This document shows, piece by piece, positions 45,523-56,349 of a stretch of DNA of 64,000 nt (positions are counted from its first letter, which is position 1; each line of letters opens with the position of its first letter). Source of the stretch: Vombatus ursinus (taxonomy: Eukaryota; Chordata; Mammalia; Diprotodontia; Vombatidae); contig NW_020954610.1 of the NCBI RefSeq assembly GCF_900497805.2, positions 22,520,614-22,584,613 of the forward strand. Reading direction: 5' to 3'. A program made the position numbers and the translations under genes. The notes under the pieces are model-generated. The model saw only the letters and a program-made list of their open reading frames with translations, did not search any database and had not been told where the DNA came from.

Positions 45523-46480
45523 ATGAGCAAAAAATGGTAAACAAAAAAAACAAATAAACAAAAAAACCTCTGATTTTAGAAAGTTATTATGGTGACAAGG
45601 AAGAGCAAAACACACACTCAGAAGAAGACAACAAAGTCAAGGCTTCCAAGAAAAATATGAATTGGTCTCAGGCCATGGAAGAACTCAAAAAGGATTTTGA
45701 AAATCAAGTAAGAGAGGTAGATGAAAAATTGGGAAGAGAAATGAGAGTGATTCAAGAAAATCATGAAAAACAAGTCAACAACTTGTTAGAGGAGACCCAA
45801 AAAAATACTGAAGAAAATAACACCTTAAAAAACAGACTAGGGCAAATGGTAAAATAGGCACAAAAAGCCAATGAGGAGAAGAATGCCTTAAAAAGCAGAA
45901 TTGGGCAAATGGAAAAAGAGGTCCAAAAACTCACTGAAGAAAATAATTCCTTAAAAATTAGAATGGAGCAAATGGAAGCTCATGATTTTATGATTAATCA
46001 AGAAGCAATAAAACAAAACCAAAAGAATGAAAAAATAGAAGACAATGTGAAATACCTCATTAGAAAAACAACTGACCTGGAAAATAGATCCAGGAGATAT
46101 TATTTAAAAATTTATTGGACTATCTGAAAGCCATGACCCCCCCACCAATAAAAAAAAAGCTTAGACATCATATTTCAAGAAATTATCAAGGAAAACTGCC
46201 CTGATATTCTAAAACCAGGGGCTAAAATAGAAATGGAAAGAATCCACCCATCACCTCCTGAAAGAAGCTTCTGTATCAAATGATTGGAGGGCCTGGAATA
46301 TGATATTCCAGAGGGCAAAGGAGCTAGAATTAAAACCAAGAATCACCTACCCAGCAAAACTGGTTATTGTACTTCAGGGGAAAAAATGGAGATAGAGTAC
46401 TTTCAAGCATTTTCCCAGAGTATTAGAGTAGTTAGAAGTAGTGTGTGGGGGGGGGGGGCACAGTTGTGAGTTGAATATGA
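45523..46480 (+). pseudogene. L1 ORF1p remnant
   Basis: Start 'MSKKW' at 45523, followed by frame loss. Coiled coil 45657-46125: 'NWSQAMEELKKDFENQVREV', 'NNTLKNRLGQMVK' with a stop after it, then 'NSLKIRMEQMEAHD'. 'YLIRKTTDLENRSRR' follows. About 150 bp are deleted between 'HPSPPER' and 'ASVSNDW', removing the 'VKEKILQAARKKQFKY' part. It ends near a poly-G run at 46446-46458. Non-functional. Confidence 0.8.
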
Positions 46481-46810
46481 AGGGATGATATCTAAAAATA
46501 AAATTAAAGGGTGAGAGAGTAATGTACTGGGAGAAAGAGAAAGTGAGAGATAGAATGGGGTAAATTATCTCACATAAAAGAGGCAAGAAAAAGCTTTTAC
46601 AGTGGAGGGGAAGTGAGGAAAGGTGAGGAGGAATGAGTGAAGCTTACTCTCAAAATAATTGGCTCAAAGAGGGAATAATATACACATACCAGTAGGTATA
46701 GAAATCTATCTTAACCTACAAGAAAGTAGAAGCAGGATAAGGTGGGGGAAGAAGGGATGGCAGATTGGGTGAGGGGGTAGTCAGAAGCTAGACATTTTTG
46801 AGGAGGGACT

Positions 46811-47424
46811 GTCCTTTTTCCCTAGGCTTCAGGAACCTCATTCTGCCCATGAACTTTGTTATAGCTATCTCCTCCCTAACTTGTGCCCAATAATATATCA
46901 TATGCCACTGAAATTGTGTTGCTGGGACCTTGTTGCTGACCAATATTCTGATATAATCTAGAAGAGCTTAAAAAAAAAAAAACCCATCCATGTTGAAAAA
47001 TCTTACCCAAAGGCCTATCACACAGTATCTGAAATTCCAGTTTTGGGTTCAGTAGGAAGGTTGTTGGATGGTAAGATGATATGATATTTCTTTTGTTGCA
47101 TAGACCTAGAGGAAAGGGGCAGATTTATGCAGGAAGGCTTTAACTAATCAGAAGGTATAATCAAAGAGAAGGAGGGCACTTGGAACTAGGTACCTGCCAC
47201 CAGTGAAAGATTCGGTAATTTTGTCATTTCTGATGTGAAAGAACCAGAGATACACCTATTGTTATTAATTTTTTTAATTGCTGCTGTTATTTCTGAGAAA
47301 GGAAACCCTCCCCCTCCAGATTGAACCCTCCCTTGTGATGGAAGACTAAGGAGAAAAACCACCAAATATGACCATGGCATCTAACAATGTAAATAATATT
47401 TTGTGCCAATAGCCCCCCTACCTC
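46811..47424. other. Intergenic, nothing recognised
   Basis: No family or gene recognised. A poly-A run lies at about 46970. Confidence 0.45.
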
Positions 47425-48145
47425 CATTTCTGAAGAGATATTTCATGACCTGTTCTATGATCACCATTGGTTTTTCAATTGGTTTTACTTCCTTCTAGTG
47501 ATTCTTTCAATTTTTTGTTTTTGTTTTTGTTTTTGTTTGTTTGTTTGTTTTTGTTTTTTTTTAGGCAATTGGGGTTAAGTGACTTGTCCAGGATCACATA
47601 GCTAGTAAGTGTCAAGTGTTTGGTCTGGGGTGGGATTTGAATTCAGGTCCTCCTGAATTCAGGACCAGCACTCTATCTACTGTGCCACCTAGCTGTCCCT
47701 CAATAACACTTGTGTACCTTTTGTATATATTCTCTTATTCTTACTTATTTTGCTCTGCATCAGTTCATATAAATCTTTGCATGTTTTGCTGAATTCCTCT
47801 TATATCATTTTTTATTGCACAGTCTATCATTCTACTTATATGACTCAGTTCTTTGTTTTAAGTTGTTTTACTATTTCAAAGAGTACTGCTATGAATATTT
47901 TGTTATATAGTATACTTTTGTCTCTGTCTTCAACTTTCTTCCTTAATGTAAATGTTCCACTTTCCCCTGACCCCTCGCCAGTAATGAATCTGCTGGATCA
48001 AGGGGTGTGTACATTTCAGTCACTTTCTACACTTCCAGATTCATCACTAAAATGGTTTTAATTTGCATTTCTTTTACTATTAGTGTTTTGCCTCATGTAG
48101 TCATTATACTTTCTGAGTCTTTTGAAAACTCTTGGACCACTTTTT
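47425..48145 (-). repeat. Old L1 ORF2 C-terminal/3' remnant
   Basis: On the plus strand 'CTCTGCATCAGTTCATATAA', 'GAGTACTGCTATGAATATTT' and 'GATTCATCACTAAAATGG' are the complement of L1 3' UTR and ORF2 end seen at 24170-24480, but much more diverged. Interrupted by a SINE at 47551-47700. Confidence 0.65.
47551..47700 (-). mobile_element. Marsupial tRNA-like SINE
   Basis: Reverse strand: poly-T/GTTT tract, 'GGCAATTGGGGTTAAGTGAC', 'AGTGTTTGGTCTGGGG', ending 'CACCTAGCTGTCCCTC'. Confidence 0.93.
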
Positions 48146-48470
48146 ATTGATATTAAATACTTACATTAATTCCCTGCATAATATGGTTATCATATATTTA
48201 AAATATTTTTAATATGAACTTGACAGTCATCAACAAACAAACATTTCCATATGAAAAAGACAGGAAAAGAGTTGTATATGAACCAGTGATTCTATGACAT
48301 TCCAGCATGCCTTTTGGAATCAGTTCCCCATTTCTGGTCTACTAAGCTTTCTTGTGCTTTGTAACCATTTCATTGATGCTCTGTTTTGCATTTTTTTTTA
48401 GTGTCACCCTCCCCTGACACATACCTCCCAAGTAGAAGCTTTAGCTTGTAGCCAGTAAATTCAGGCAATC
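48146..48470. other. Intergenic, nothing recognised
   Basis: AT-rich DNA between an old L1 and a purine microsatellite. Confidence 0.4.
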
Positions 48471-48475
48471 AGAAA

Positions 48476-48556
48476 AAGAAAGAAGGAAGTAAGGAAGGAA
48501 GTAAGGAAGAAAGAAAGAAAGGAAGGAAGGAAGAAAGAAAGAGAGGGAGAGAAAGG
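48476..48556. repeat. (GGAA)n/(GAAA)n microsatellite
   Basis: Purine array of GAAG, GGAA and GAAA units. Confidence 0.93.
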
Positions 48557-48710
48557 AGAAAAAAATCAGAAAAATTGTCAAAGAAAGTATTACAATGAAC
48601 AATTTCAGTAAAGAAGCATATTACAAAATCACTACCAATTCTGTATAGAAACAAGAGAATACATAAAGAAGTAATAGAAAGGGAAATCACATTGAGAGAA
48701 GCAAACTAAG

Positions 48711-48791
48711 CCTCAAGAAATTTCACCTCAACTTTCACCTCACTCATGGCCTCAAGAAATTTTACCTCTGGAACTTTCACCACATTTTACT
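48711..48791 (+). repeat. Two-copy ~40-bp tandem repeat
   Basis: 'CCTCAAGAAATTTCACCTC' at 48711 and 'CCTCAAGAAATTTTACCTC' at 48750, each followed by 'AACTTTCACC'. Confidence 0.8.
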
Positions 48792-49165
48792 TCACAAAAT
48801 TCTGGCTAAGGAATAATAGACTGCTGAATTGGGGAAGAATAAAGGACCCCCTGCTCTTTCCAGAAGTTAAGCCTAGTATTACTTGTGAGTATGGTAGCAT
48901 ATGGAGTAAGAACATTTTCAGGACAGCATGGCTGGGGCTTAGGGGAGGAAGAGAGGAGTTCCTGAGATTGAACCCCCAGATGGAATTCAGAAAACAATGG
49001 TAAGGAAGACCTGAGGCCTAAGGAAATCACACTAAAAATAACTAGGAACCACATAAAATGTCTGGAAGTCAATCTATCAGTAAACACTTAGTACTTATAT
49101 AATTACAGAAGATCATTTAAATTAATAATGGCATATAAGTGGGGAGACATTGCTCAAAGACAATA
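48792..49165. other. Intergenic, possible old L1 ORF2 scrap
   Basis: About 49020-49110 reads 'ITLKITRNHIKCLEVNLS', which recalls the L1 ORF2 stretch between RT and C-terminus. Weak. Confidence 0.3.
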
Positions 49166-49169
49166 TAAA

Positions 49170-49510
49170 TACCAATGTACCTACATATGCATTGTGTATG
49201 TATGTGTATATATTCATACATTTATAAATAAATATGGACATATACATTATATACATGTATCCACATATTACATATATGCATCTGCATGCATATGTGTGTT
49301 TATTTGTGTATGTGGATTTGTATATACATATTTGTATATATATGTATATATGTATTACATTATGTGTTTATATGTGTGTATCCACATGCACCATGTGCAT
49401 ATGGGTAATATTGTGTGTATGTATGTGTATGTATGAGATACAAGGCTCATGTGTGGATATATACATACACATCACACACACGCACACTCATACACATATA
49501 TAGACAGATA
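49170..49510. repeat. TATG/CATA-rich low-complexity array
   Basis: Long alternating purine-pyrimidine stretch of TATG, TGTG and CACA units, resumed at about 49690-49800. Several open frames across it are composition artefacts. Confidence 0.85.
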
Positions 49511-49800
49511 TAGACCAAAATGTAAATGCTGAATAAAATGGAGGATAATATGTAATAATGAGAGGAAAAGAGACAAAGGACAAACAAAAGGCACAGTGGA
49601 AAAAAGATACCAAAATTGTCTCATATATGTTTATTTGTATGTCTGACTGTGTATGGCTCATAAATGTATGATTCACCTATCACATATTTGTATATATACA
49701 CATACATGAGTCATATGCATCACATATGCATGTATACATCACACCTTCATGTGTATATGCACATGCATGCATATATATTATCTATCTATCCATACATATG

Positions 49801-50885
49801 GAAATATAGTTACATGTATTTATTAAAGTCCAGATTTAGTCACTAGCTTGCTGGTTTCCATAGAGGATCTGTCCAAGTAAAGAGTAAATTTTGGTTTAGG
49901 ACTTCAAAAAACTCACAAATTTCATTAAAAAAAAAAAAACTTGTGTTCAAAATTATGTTATAAACAACAAAGTTAATTTAAAATCTATTTCATTAAAATT
50001 CAAAAAGATTGTTTTACTAATTTAATTAGTTTTACAACTATTTTATCTCAATGAAAAGGGTTTTAAAGATTTTTAAAATTAGTTTTTATTGAAGTTCACT
50101 CCTCTCCTCACATTTCACATTCATATACACACACAGATACACACACGTTATATATAGAGACATATGGTGCACATAAGAATATATACACTATACATATTAT
50201 ATGTGTATAGTGTGTATGTACATATGAACATTTTCACAGAAGTCTTCTAATCCACTACTTTTAAGAAAATTCCCTTGGCAACAAAGAAAATTCTTTATAA
50301 AAGTCTTATATAATAAGAAATTTTAATAGCTTGCAAAAAATATAAAATTAAAAGCCCCTCAAATAACAATTTTACTTTCTTGCTGTGTTCTTATGGTACA
50401 GCCTAACTATAGGTTTCTTGTAGTTAGTTATTTATGTGTGTATATAAATGTGTTTATATAAATAAAACATAAAAATTTTTAGATTAGAATCCTAATAGCT
50501 GTTCAATACTATCTTCTTTGTGGGAGGGAATTTTGGAAGAAAGAAACCATGAATGATTGGGCCCCCATACTCTATGACATGTGGCCATTAAATGATTTAC
50601 TACATTTTTGGCTTAGTATGAACCTATTAGCATTAGCCATTACCTTGAATTTTTCTAAAAAAATAACAGGAATTTCCAAGAGTTATTGTGAATTCAATTT
50701 AGCGACGCTGTTTTCTTAAAGATTGTGGCCTCTGTTGTGCTTGTCATTTTCATTATATTAAAGAAATTTTAATACTTGTTTCATGTTTCTAAGTTGTTAT
50801 TGCATTTATTAGAGTTTAAGATTAAAGTGCAGTTTTCCTTAAGCCAATTTTCTTATCTTGTTTGTCTCTTTTTCTACTGTGGTTT
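49801..50885. other. Intergenic with short simple repeats
   Basis: Small CA/TA tracts at about 50125-50225. No gene or family recognised. Confidence 0.45.
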
Positions 50886-50889
50886 TTGC

Positions 50890-50990
50890 CTGCTCTCTCT
50901 CTCTGTGTCTGTCTCTCTGTCTCTCTGTTCTCTCTCCTTCCATCCTCTCCCTCACTTTCCCCCCTTCCTTCTTTCTCTCTGTCTCCCATA
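50890..50990. repeat. (CT)n/(CTCT)n pyrimidine microsatellite
   Basis: CTCTCTGTCT and CTTCC units. The apparent coding frames on both strands come from this tract. Confidence 0.92.
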
Positions 50991-51689
50991 TTGTCTTCCA
51001 TTTTATTTCTGTATTTGTATTTTTGCCCATATCTATTCATCCTTCATCCAAATAGTACAATATTATCATTAGCAGGTAATGGGCATAATATTCATTATGT
51101 TCTATCATACCATAAAGGAATTGTCCCTTTAATGAAGATTGACAGTAAATATGGAAAGTGCATCCTGGAAAGCTGATTCAAAGCATCATTTTCCTTTTAA
51201 TTTCTGATGCATTATATAATATGTCATGTCACTATAATAGCTAACTGTTTCTAATAGTTTTAGTTTACTTTAAACTCATTGTGTTGGCTCCTTAACATGA
51301 CATTTAAAAGCTATAGTCAGCCATGATGCTAAAGGATAAAAATGAGCCAGATGTTCAGACTTCATGGATAATTTCTCAGAGTAATACATGCATTGAATTT
51401 AAGTGGGTGAGAGAGTCACACGGAAAGGAATATGGTTCAGAGATTTCCATATTCATTTGCTTCTGTATGTCAATGGATGTGGATCCAATAGGTCATTTTG
51501 AAATCATCTTAGAAATACTGTCATTCAAGTGAAGCACTTACGTGAAAAGCTGGCCTAAACATGGGTCAGAAAAAGGCCATCCCTTTGTATTTCTGACTTG
51601 AAGCAAAGCAATGGATGACTAAGTCTCACATCTTTTCTGCAGCACCAATCCCCATCCCTCTGCCTTTGTATTCTCTTAGAGAAGTGTAT
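50991..51689. other. Intergenic, nothing recognised
   Basis: Unique-looking DNA with a 69-codon open frame at 51323-51532 that has no recognisable domain. Confidence 0.4.
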
Positions 51690-52010
51690 ATAGAGCTATG
51701 GTGATAGTAAAAATAATAGTTGACATTTATATAATTACTTTAAGGTTTGCAAAATTCTTCACACCAATCATATTATTTGATCTGCACTAAAACAAACAAA
51801 CAACAACAACAGAAAAAAAAACCCTGTGATATAAGCACTGTTATTTTCTCCATTTTATAAATGAGGAAATTAAGGTCTGAAGAGTTTAGATGACTAGCCC
51901 AGGGTCATACAGTTAATAAGGGTCAGAGGTAGTATGGAAACCCAGGTCTTCCTGACTCATAAATCTAACAATATAGTCAATGCACCACAGTCCCTCACAT
52001 CTGATAGTTA
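51690..52010 (+). repeat. MIR-type SINE
   Basis: 'GACATTTATATAATTAC', 'CTTTAAGGTTTGCAAAATTC', an ACAA-rich insertion, then 'CATTTTATAAATGAGGAAAT', 'AGCCCAGGGTCATACAG' and 'GGAAACCCAGGTCTTCCTG'. Full MIR-like order, moderately diverged. Confidence 0.78.
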
Positions 52011-52014
52011 ACAA

Positions 52015-52250
52015 CCTATTTTGTGAGGTGATGCAGCATTTAGAACACAGTCTGGAGTCAGGAAGAACTGATTCAAATCCAGTCTCACATATTTACTCTG
52101 TATAACTCAGTTTCTTCAATTGAAAAATGAGGGTAATAACATTGTCCACACCTCCTCCCCTCCCAGGATTTTTGTGAGGTTTAAATGAGGCACTATGTGT
52201 AAGGCTCTTACTATAATGCCTGGAAAGTACTAGGTAATTAATAAATGCTT
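52015..52250 (+). repeat. MIR/MON1-type SINE
   Basis: 'GATGCAGCATTTAGAACAC', 'CTGGAGTCAGGAAGAACTG', 'CTCAGTTTCTTCAATTG', 'AAAATGAGGGTAATAACA', 'TTTGTGAGGTTTAAATGAGG' and 'CTATAATGCCTGGAAAGTA' occur in family order, close to full length. Confidence 0.78.
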
Positions 52251-52254
52251 ATGT

Positions 52255-52440
52255 TTTTCCTTTCTTTTTCCCTCCTTCCTTCTGTTTTTAACTTCCTCCC
52301 TCCCTGTCCCTTTTCCTCCTGTCCTTCCTTCCTTCCTTTCTTCCTCCCTTCCTTCCTTTTTTCCTTCCTTCCTCTACCCCTCCCTCTCACCATCCCTCCC
52401 TCCCTCTCTTATTTCCTTCTTCCCTCCCTTGCTTCCTACT
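52255..52440. repeat. (CCTT)n microsatellite
   Basis: CCTT/CCCT array with interruptions, growing from the 3' end of the SINE before it. Confidence 0.93.
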
Positions 52441-52739
52441 GATAGACCCCAATCTCTTTTGCCATAGGTACTGTATTTCCAAAAGATAGTACTGATTTAA
52501 TGACCACTCATGTTTGGATTTGAGGTCATTAACATTAGTATTTTAAGTAATATTATGTGTCTGAGTGAAAAAGTTGGTCTTTAGATTTTAAAGCTCTTAT
52601 TTTTATCATTAATAGTATTATTAGAAGCATCACAAAATAGTGTATGGAATCCTAGATTTAGTCAGGAAGGCCTAGATTTTTATTCTAGCTATATGACCAT
52701 GGCTCAGTCACTTAATCTCTCTGAGAATAGATGAATAGA
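52441..52739. other. Intergenic with MIR/MON1 fragment
   Basis: About 52640-52735 has 'TAGTCAGGAAGGCCTAGATT' and 'CTCAGTCACTTAATCTCTCT', a SINE fragment. The rest is unassigned. Confidence 0.5.
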
Positions 52740-53095
52740 ATAATAGATTTAGAGCTGGAATTGACCTTAGATGTCATCTAGTCTAGTGGTGTCAAACAAA
52801 CAGAAATAAATCCTTGTGGACCTCATACTGAGCTAGAAAACCACAAATTAACATTATCTATGGTGCATTGTATTTTTATTTATTTTGTTAAACATTTCCC
52901 AAATTACATTCAAATTTGTTTTCAAGTCACACTCCACTTGGGCTCATGGGTCAGCATTTGACACCTTTGCTCATTTTACAGATGAGGAAATGAGGTCAAG
53001 GGAAGTTAGGTAACTTGTCTAAGGTCAGACAGGTACTAAGAATTAGAGGGGTGGTATGATTCCAAGTCCTTTGACTCCAGAGCTAGTTCTCATGC
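52740..53095 (+). repeat. MIR-type SINE split by a hAT element
   Basis: Left half 'GAGCTGGAATTGACCTTAG' and 'GTCATCTAGTCT' (52750-52783). Right half resumes at 52970 with 'CTCATTTTACAGATGAGGAA', 'GAAGTTAGGTAACTTGTC' and 'TCCAAGTCCTTTGACTCC'. The two halves join into one SINE when 52784-52969 is removed. Confidence 0.75.
52784..52969 (+). mobile_element. Small non-autonomous hAT-like element
   Basis: 186 bp with near-complementary ends 'TAGTGGTGTCAAAC' and 'ATTTGACACCTTTG' (ideal hAT form CAGTGGTGTCAAA). It lies inside a MIR. The internal 'AACCACAAATTAACATTATC' and 'TGTATTTTTATTTATTTTG' look like a MITE body. No clear 8-bp duplication remains. Confidence 0.72.
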
Positions 53096-53183
53096 CCCTC
53101 GACTTAGTCTTTTATAAACACAACATTTCATGGCTTGCATGTGTATATCTAATGACTAGTGAGATCTTTGTTTTTGTTTTTGG

Positions 53184-53250
53184 TGTGTGTGTGTGTGTTA
53201 CATATATAATCTACATATATACATACATACACACATATGCATATATACTA
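53184..53250. repeat. (TG)n/(TACA)n microsatellite
   Basis: GTGT array then TACATACA units. Confidence 0.92.
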
Positions 53251-53279
53251 TAGAATTTCAGGGGAAACTAGTGTGACAA

Positions 53280-53520
53280 TACATCTGTTTGGACTAGACC
53301 TGTGATTTCATTTACATAAACTCTCTAGTAAGAAAATTCCATTTACCAATGAAAATGAGCACATATTCTACAACTTAAAGTCTTAAAGATTTGCCTGGGA
53401 CACAGAGAGGTTAAGTGATTTGCCCAGGGTAGCAAAGCCAATACGTTTCAGAAAAGGAAATTGACCTTTGGTTTTCCTTACTCTGATGTCACCTCTGTAT
53501 CATCTAGTTTGCCTTGCCTT
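53280..53520 (-). repeat. CORE-type marsupial SINE, second family
   Basis: Plus-strand text 'ACCTGTGATTTCATTTACAT', 'CTCTCTAGTAAGAAAATTCC' and 'AACTTAAAGTCTTAAAG', then 'GAGGTTAAGTGATTTGCCC'. It is the reverse complement of the 3' half type seen at 11290-11340, plus the SINE core. Confidence 0.72.
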
Positions 53521-54990
53521 ATAGAAATAACTATTTGAAAAAATTCATCTTAGGATGAGAGAAGTGGTGGAACAGAATTTTCTGGGTTTCGTCAAATTTT
53601 ATTTTTTTTAATCACCATGTTTTTTTCAGTAGGTGAACTTTGAGTGAGTTTTTATCTTTATTTTTTAAAAAAAAATTTACTTCATGTGTCTGTTCTATGT
53701 ACAATCATTATCACATTTGTCAAGAGGAGTCAATAAATACTGAATTTATGCTGTGTTTGTTTTGGATAGGTACTAGGTTAAATTTCAAAGTAGAGTGAAA
53801 CCTGTCAAGTCAACAGAAAAACTAACATGAACAAAGACTTTGAAATAGCACTTGCCTTTGCTTTATGGATACTCTAGTGACCACTGAGCTGGATAGTGGA
53901 AAGTTGTTTCAAATGGCTAGTCACTGCATTATCAGCAATGAGCACATGTGACATTTCCACTGATGACAGGTCCAAGTAATTCATGCTGTTTCCTTTTTTT
54001 CTCCAGAAATGAATTTAACCATGACCTATCTCTGGTGTGGTTTCAGTAACCTCTGATCAGTATGAAACAGCCTGAGAGCAAGGGCTAGAATTTTTATTGC
54101 TTAGGGGCAACAGACCTACATCAAAGCTGTCATGTGAGGAAATAGATAGGAGTGAGAGCTACTGGGCACTGACATGAGCTGGATTAACAAGTGCAAAAAA
54201 TGATGCAAATGAAAAGCATGAAGGCATGAACAAGTGTATTATGTGAGAGAATTCTTTGCTCCTAAAAAAATAATAATAATCCCTTCCTTCAAATTGCTAA
54301 AGGTCTGTAATACTCCACAATTCTGTGTTTGAACCTTGGTTGTCAATTTCTGAGAGCTTTTACAAAGATTTTCTTAAGGAAGTCATAGATGAAGAAGAGA
54401 TATTTTAAAGATTAACACTCTCCCTTAAGTTTTTCAAAAACATATAGGATGACATGCATTCTATAGAAATAAAATTTGGTCTGAAAGTCATTTTAGCAAC
54501 CCATGATGACAAAAAGATGAGAAAATTATCAATGCAATCATGAGAATAATACACTATGTTTTAACATGTGAACAAGCTGTGAAAGATTCTTGGACTGTTG
54601 CTTTGTAACTTGGATTAACATGGACCTGCCTAGTTTTGGTAACATGGAGGTACCTTAAGGGGTCTTTGTACCAGACTGTCAAAAATGGAGGACTCTTCAT
54701 TCCCTACAACATGAGTGGAGGTTCTTTTATTGGCCACCAACATCTTTAAAACTGGTGGGATTGAGCCATTCACCCTTTTTGAATTTTGTTCTTTTGTGCC
54801 TTCTTTTCAGCTCTGTTTTTTTATGCAACTCTTATCTATTTCTCCCATAGTGGATAAAATGAATTGGACCAGAGAGAGAAGTCAAGTCTTTCCCCAGCTA
54901 TCTGTCTTTTCTACCAACTCTGAGAGATGAGTTTCTATTGAAACTCTTCTGTTGAAATTTGTTTCTATTCTGTGTTGTTTGTCTTCACTT
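53521..54990. other. Intergenic, nothing recognised
   Basis: About 1.5 kb of unique-looking AT-rich DNA. A 71-codon frame at 54715-54930 shows no domain. No splice-bounded exon could be argued. Confidence 0.45.
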
Positions 54991-54994
54991 TCAG

Positions 54995-55165
54995 ATGCAT
55001 ATGTGTATATCTATGTGTATGTATGTGTATACACACATATACATATGGACACACACACATATGGATACACACCTGTTTTATATATGCATACATATGTGTG
55101 CATTTTGGTATATACATACATCATATATGTGTACACACATGTGTGCATACCTATAATTCACTATA
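54995..55165. repeat. TATG/CACA-rich microsatellite
   Basis: Alternating TG/TA/CA units. Three overlapping open frames here are artefacts. Confidence 0.9.
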
Positions 55166-56349
55166 ATTGCTTTTTAGCCCTAAACATTTTATTTTATGTA
55201 TTTAACAGCATTATTCTGAGGAATCAATAGGTTTCACCAGACAACCAAAGGGATATATGATGTCTTCTTAACCCTCCTCAAAGTTTAAGAACACTTTTGC
55301 TAAAAAAAGTTCTTTTGGGAGCCAAGATAGTGAAGTAGAAGCAGGAACTTAACCAAACTCCCCAAGTTCCCTTCCAAACAACTTTAAAATAACTCCTCAA
55401 ACAAATTTCTGGAGCAACAGAACCAAAAGTAGGTCAGGGTGAAATAATCACCAGCAAAATACAATTTAATACAATGTATTACATCAGGAAAGACCTGTCA
55501 CATCAAGGTGACATGACCTAGCAAGGATAGCAACAAGTCTGGGAGATGGCTACATCAGCTGTAGTAGCAACTTTGAAAGTCCTCAACCTCCAGATGGTAA
55601 GGGGATCAAAGGCAGTCAGAAAAATATTACAGGGTACCTTTTGCTGGTTCTGCTGCTGCAATGTCCATACACAGTTCCAGGTCACAGTTTCAGTGCAAAG
55701 AGGAATATTATTAATGAAATAGAGGACTTTCAGTCATTCCTAATGAAAAGATCAGAGCTGAATAGAAAATATGACTTTCAAATACAGGAATAAAGAGATG
55801 CATAAAAAGGGTAAACATGAAAGAGAAATCATAAAGTATTCAATAAGGTTAAACTGTCAACATTCTTATATAGGAAAATGATACTTGTAAATCTTAAGAA
55901 CTTTATCACTATTTGAAGTGATAGAAGTATATATAAACAGAGGGCACAGATATGAATTGCCTATGATGGGATGATTTCAAATAAATAAAATTAAGGAGTG
56001 AGAAAGAGAAGTGGACTGGGAGAAGGGGGAAGGCAGAAGTAGAATGGGAAAAATATCTCACATTAAAGAGGCATGAAAGGAAGGGCTTTGCAGTGGAAGA
56101 TGGAGAGGGGAGGGGACAAAACTTGAATCTTACTTTCATTAGAATCAGCTCAAAGAAGGAATAGCATTACCATTCAGTCAAGTACAGAAATCTATCTTGC
56201 CCTGGAGGGAAGTAGGAAAGGAAGGTGATAAGAGAAGGAGATGGGTGCTGATATAAGGAACAGCAAATTAAGGCAGGTAGTGGTTAGAAGTAAAATAGAC
56301 TTTGAGAAGGGACAGAGTAAAAAGAGAGAGACAGAGAAGTATAACAGGG

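Larger units (their letters stand above)
44000..46810 (+). mobile_element. HAL1-like/L1 copy with ORF1, hosting a hAT element
   Basis: 5' end near 44000 ('GCCAAGATGACAGAG'), 5' UTR to 45520 with a hAT insertion at 44759-45334, ORF1 45523-46480, then spacer text to about 46810 ('CATTTTTGAGGAGGGA'), where the match ends. ORF2 and 3' UTR are absent. Since the spacer is cut mid-way, it is not possible to say whether this copy was already ORF2-less when it moved. Confidence 0.85.

Noticed and set aside
50776-51176. Signal-peptide-like Leu/Ser-rich frames and Arg/Glu-rich antisense frames
   Set aside because: They are translations of a CT-rich microsatellite on both strands.
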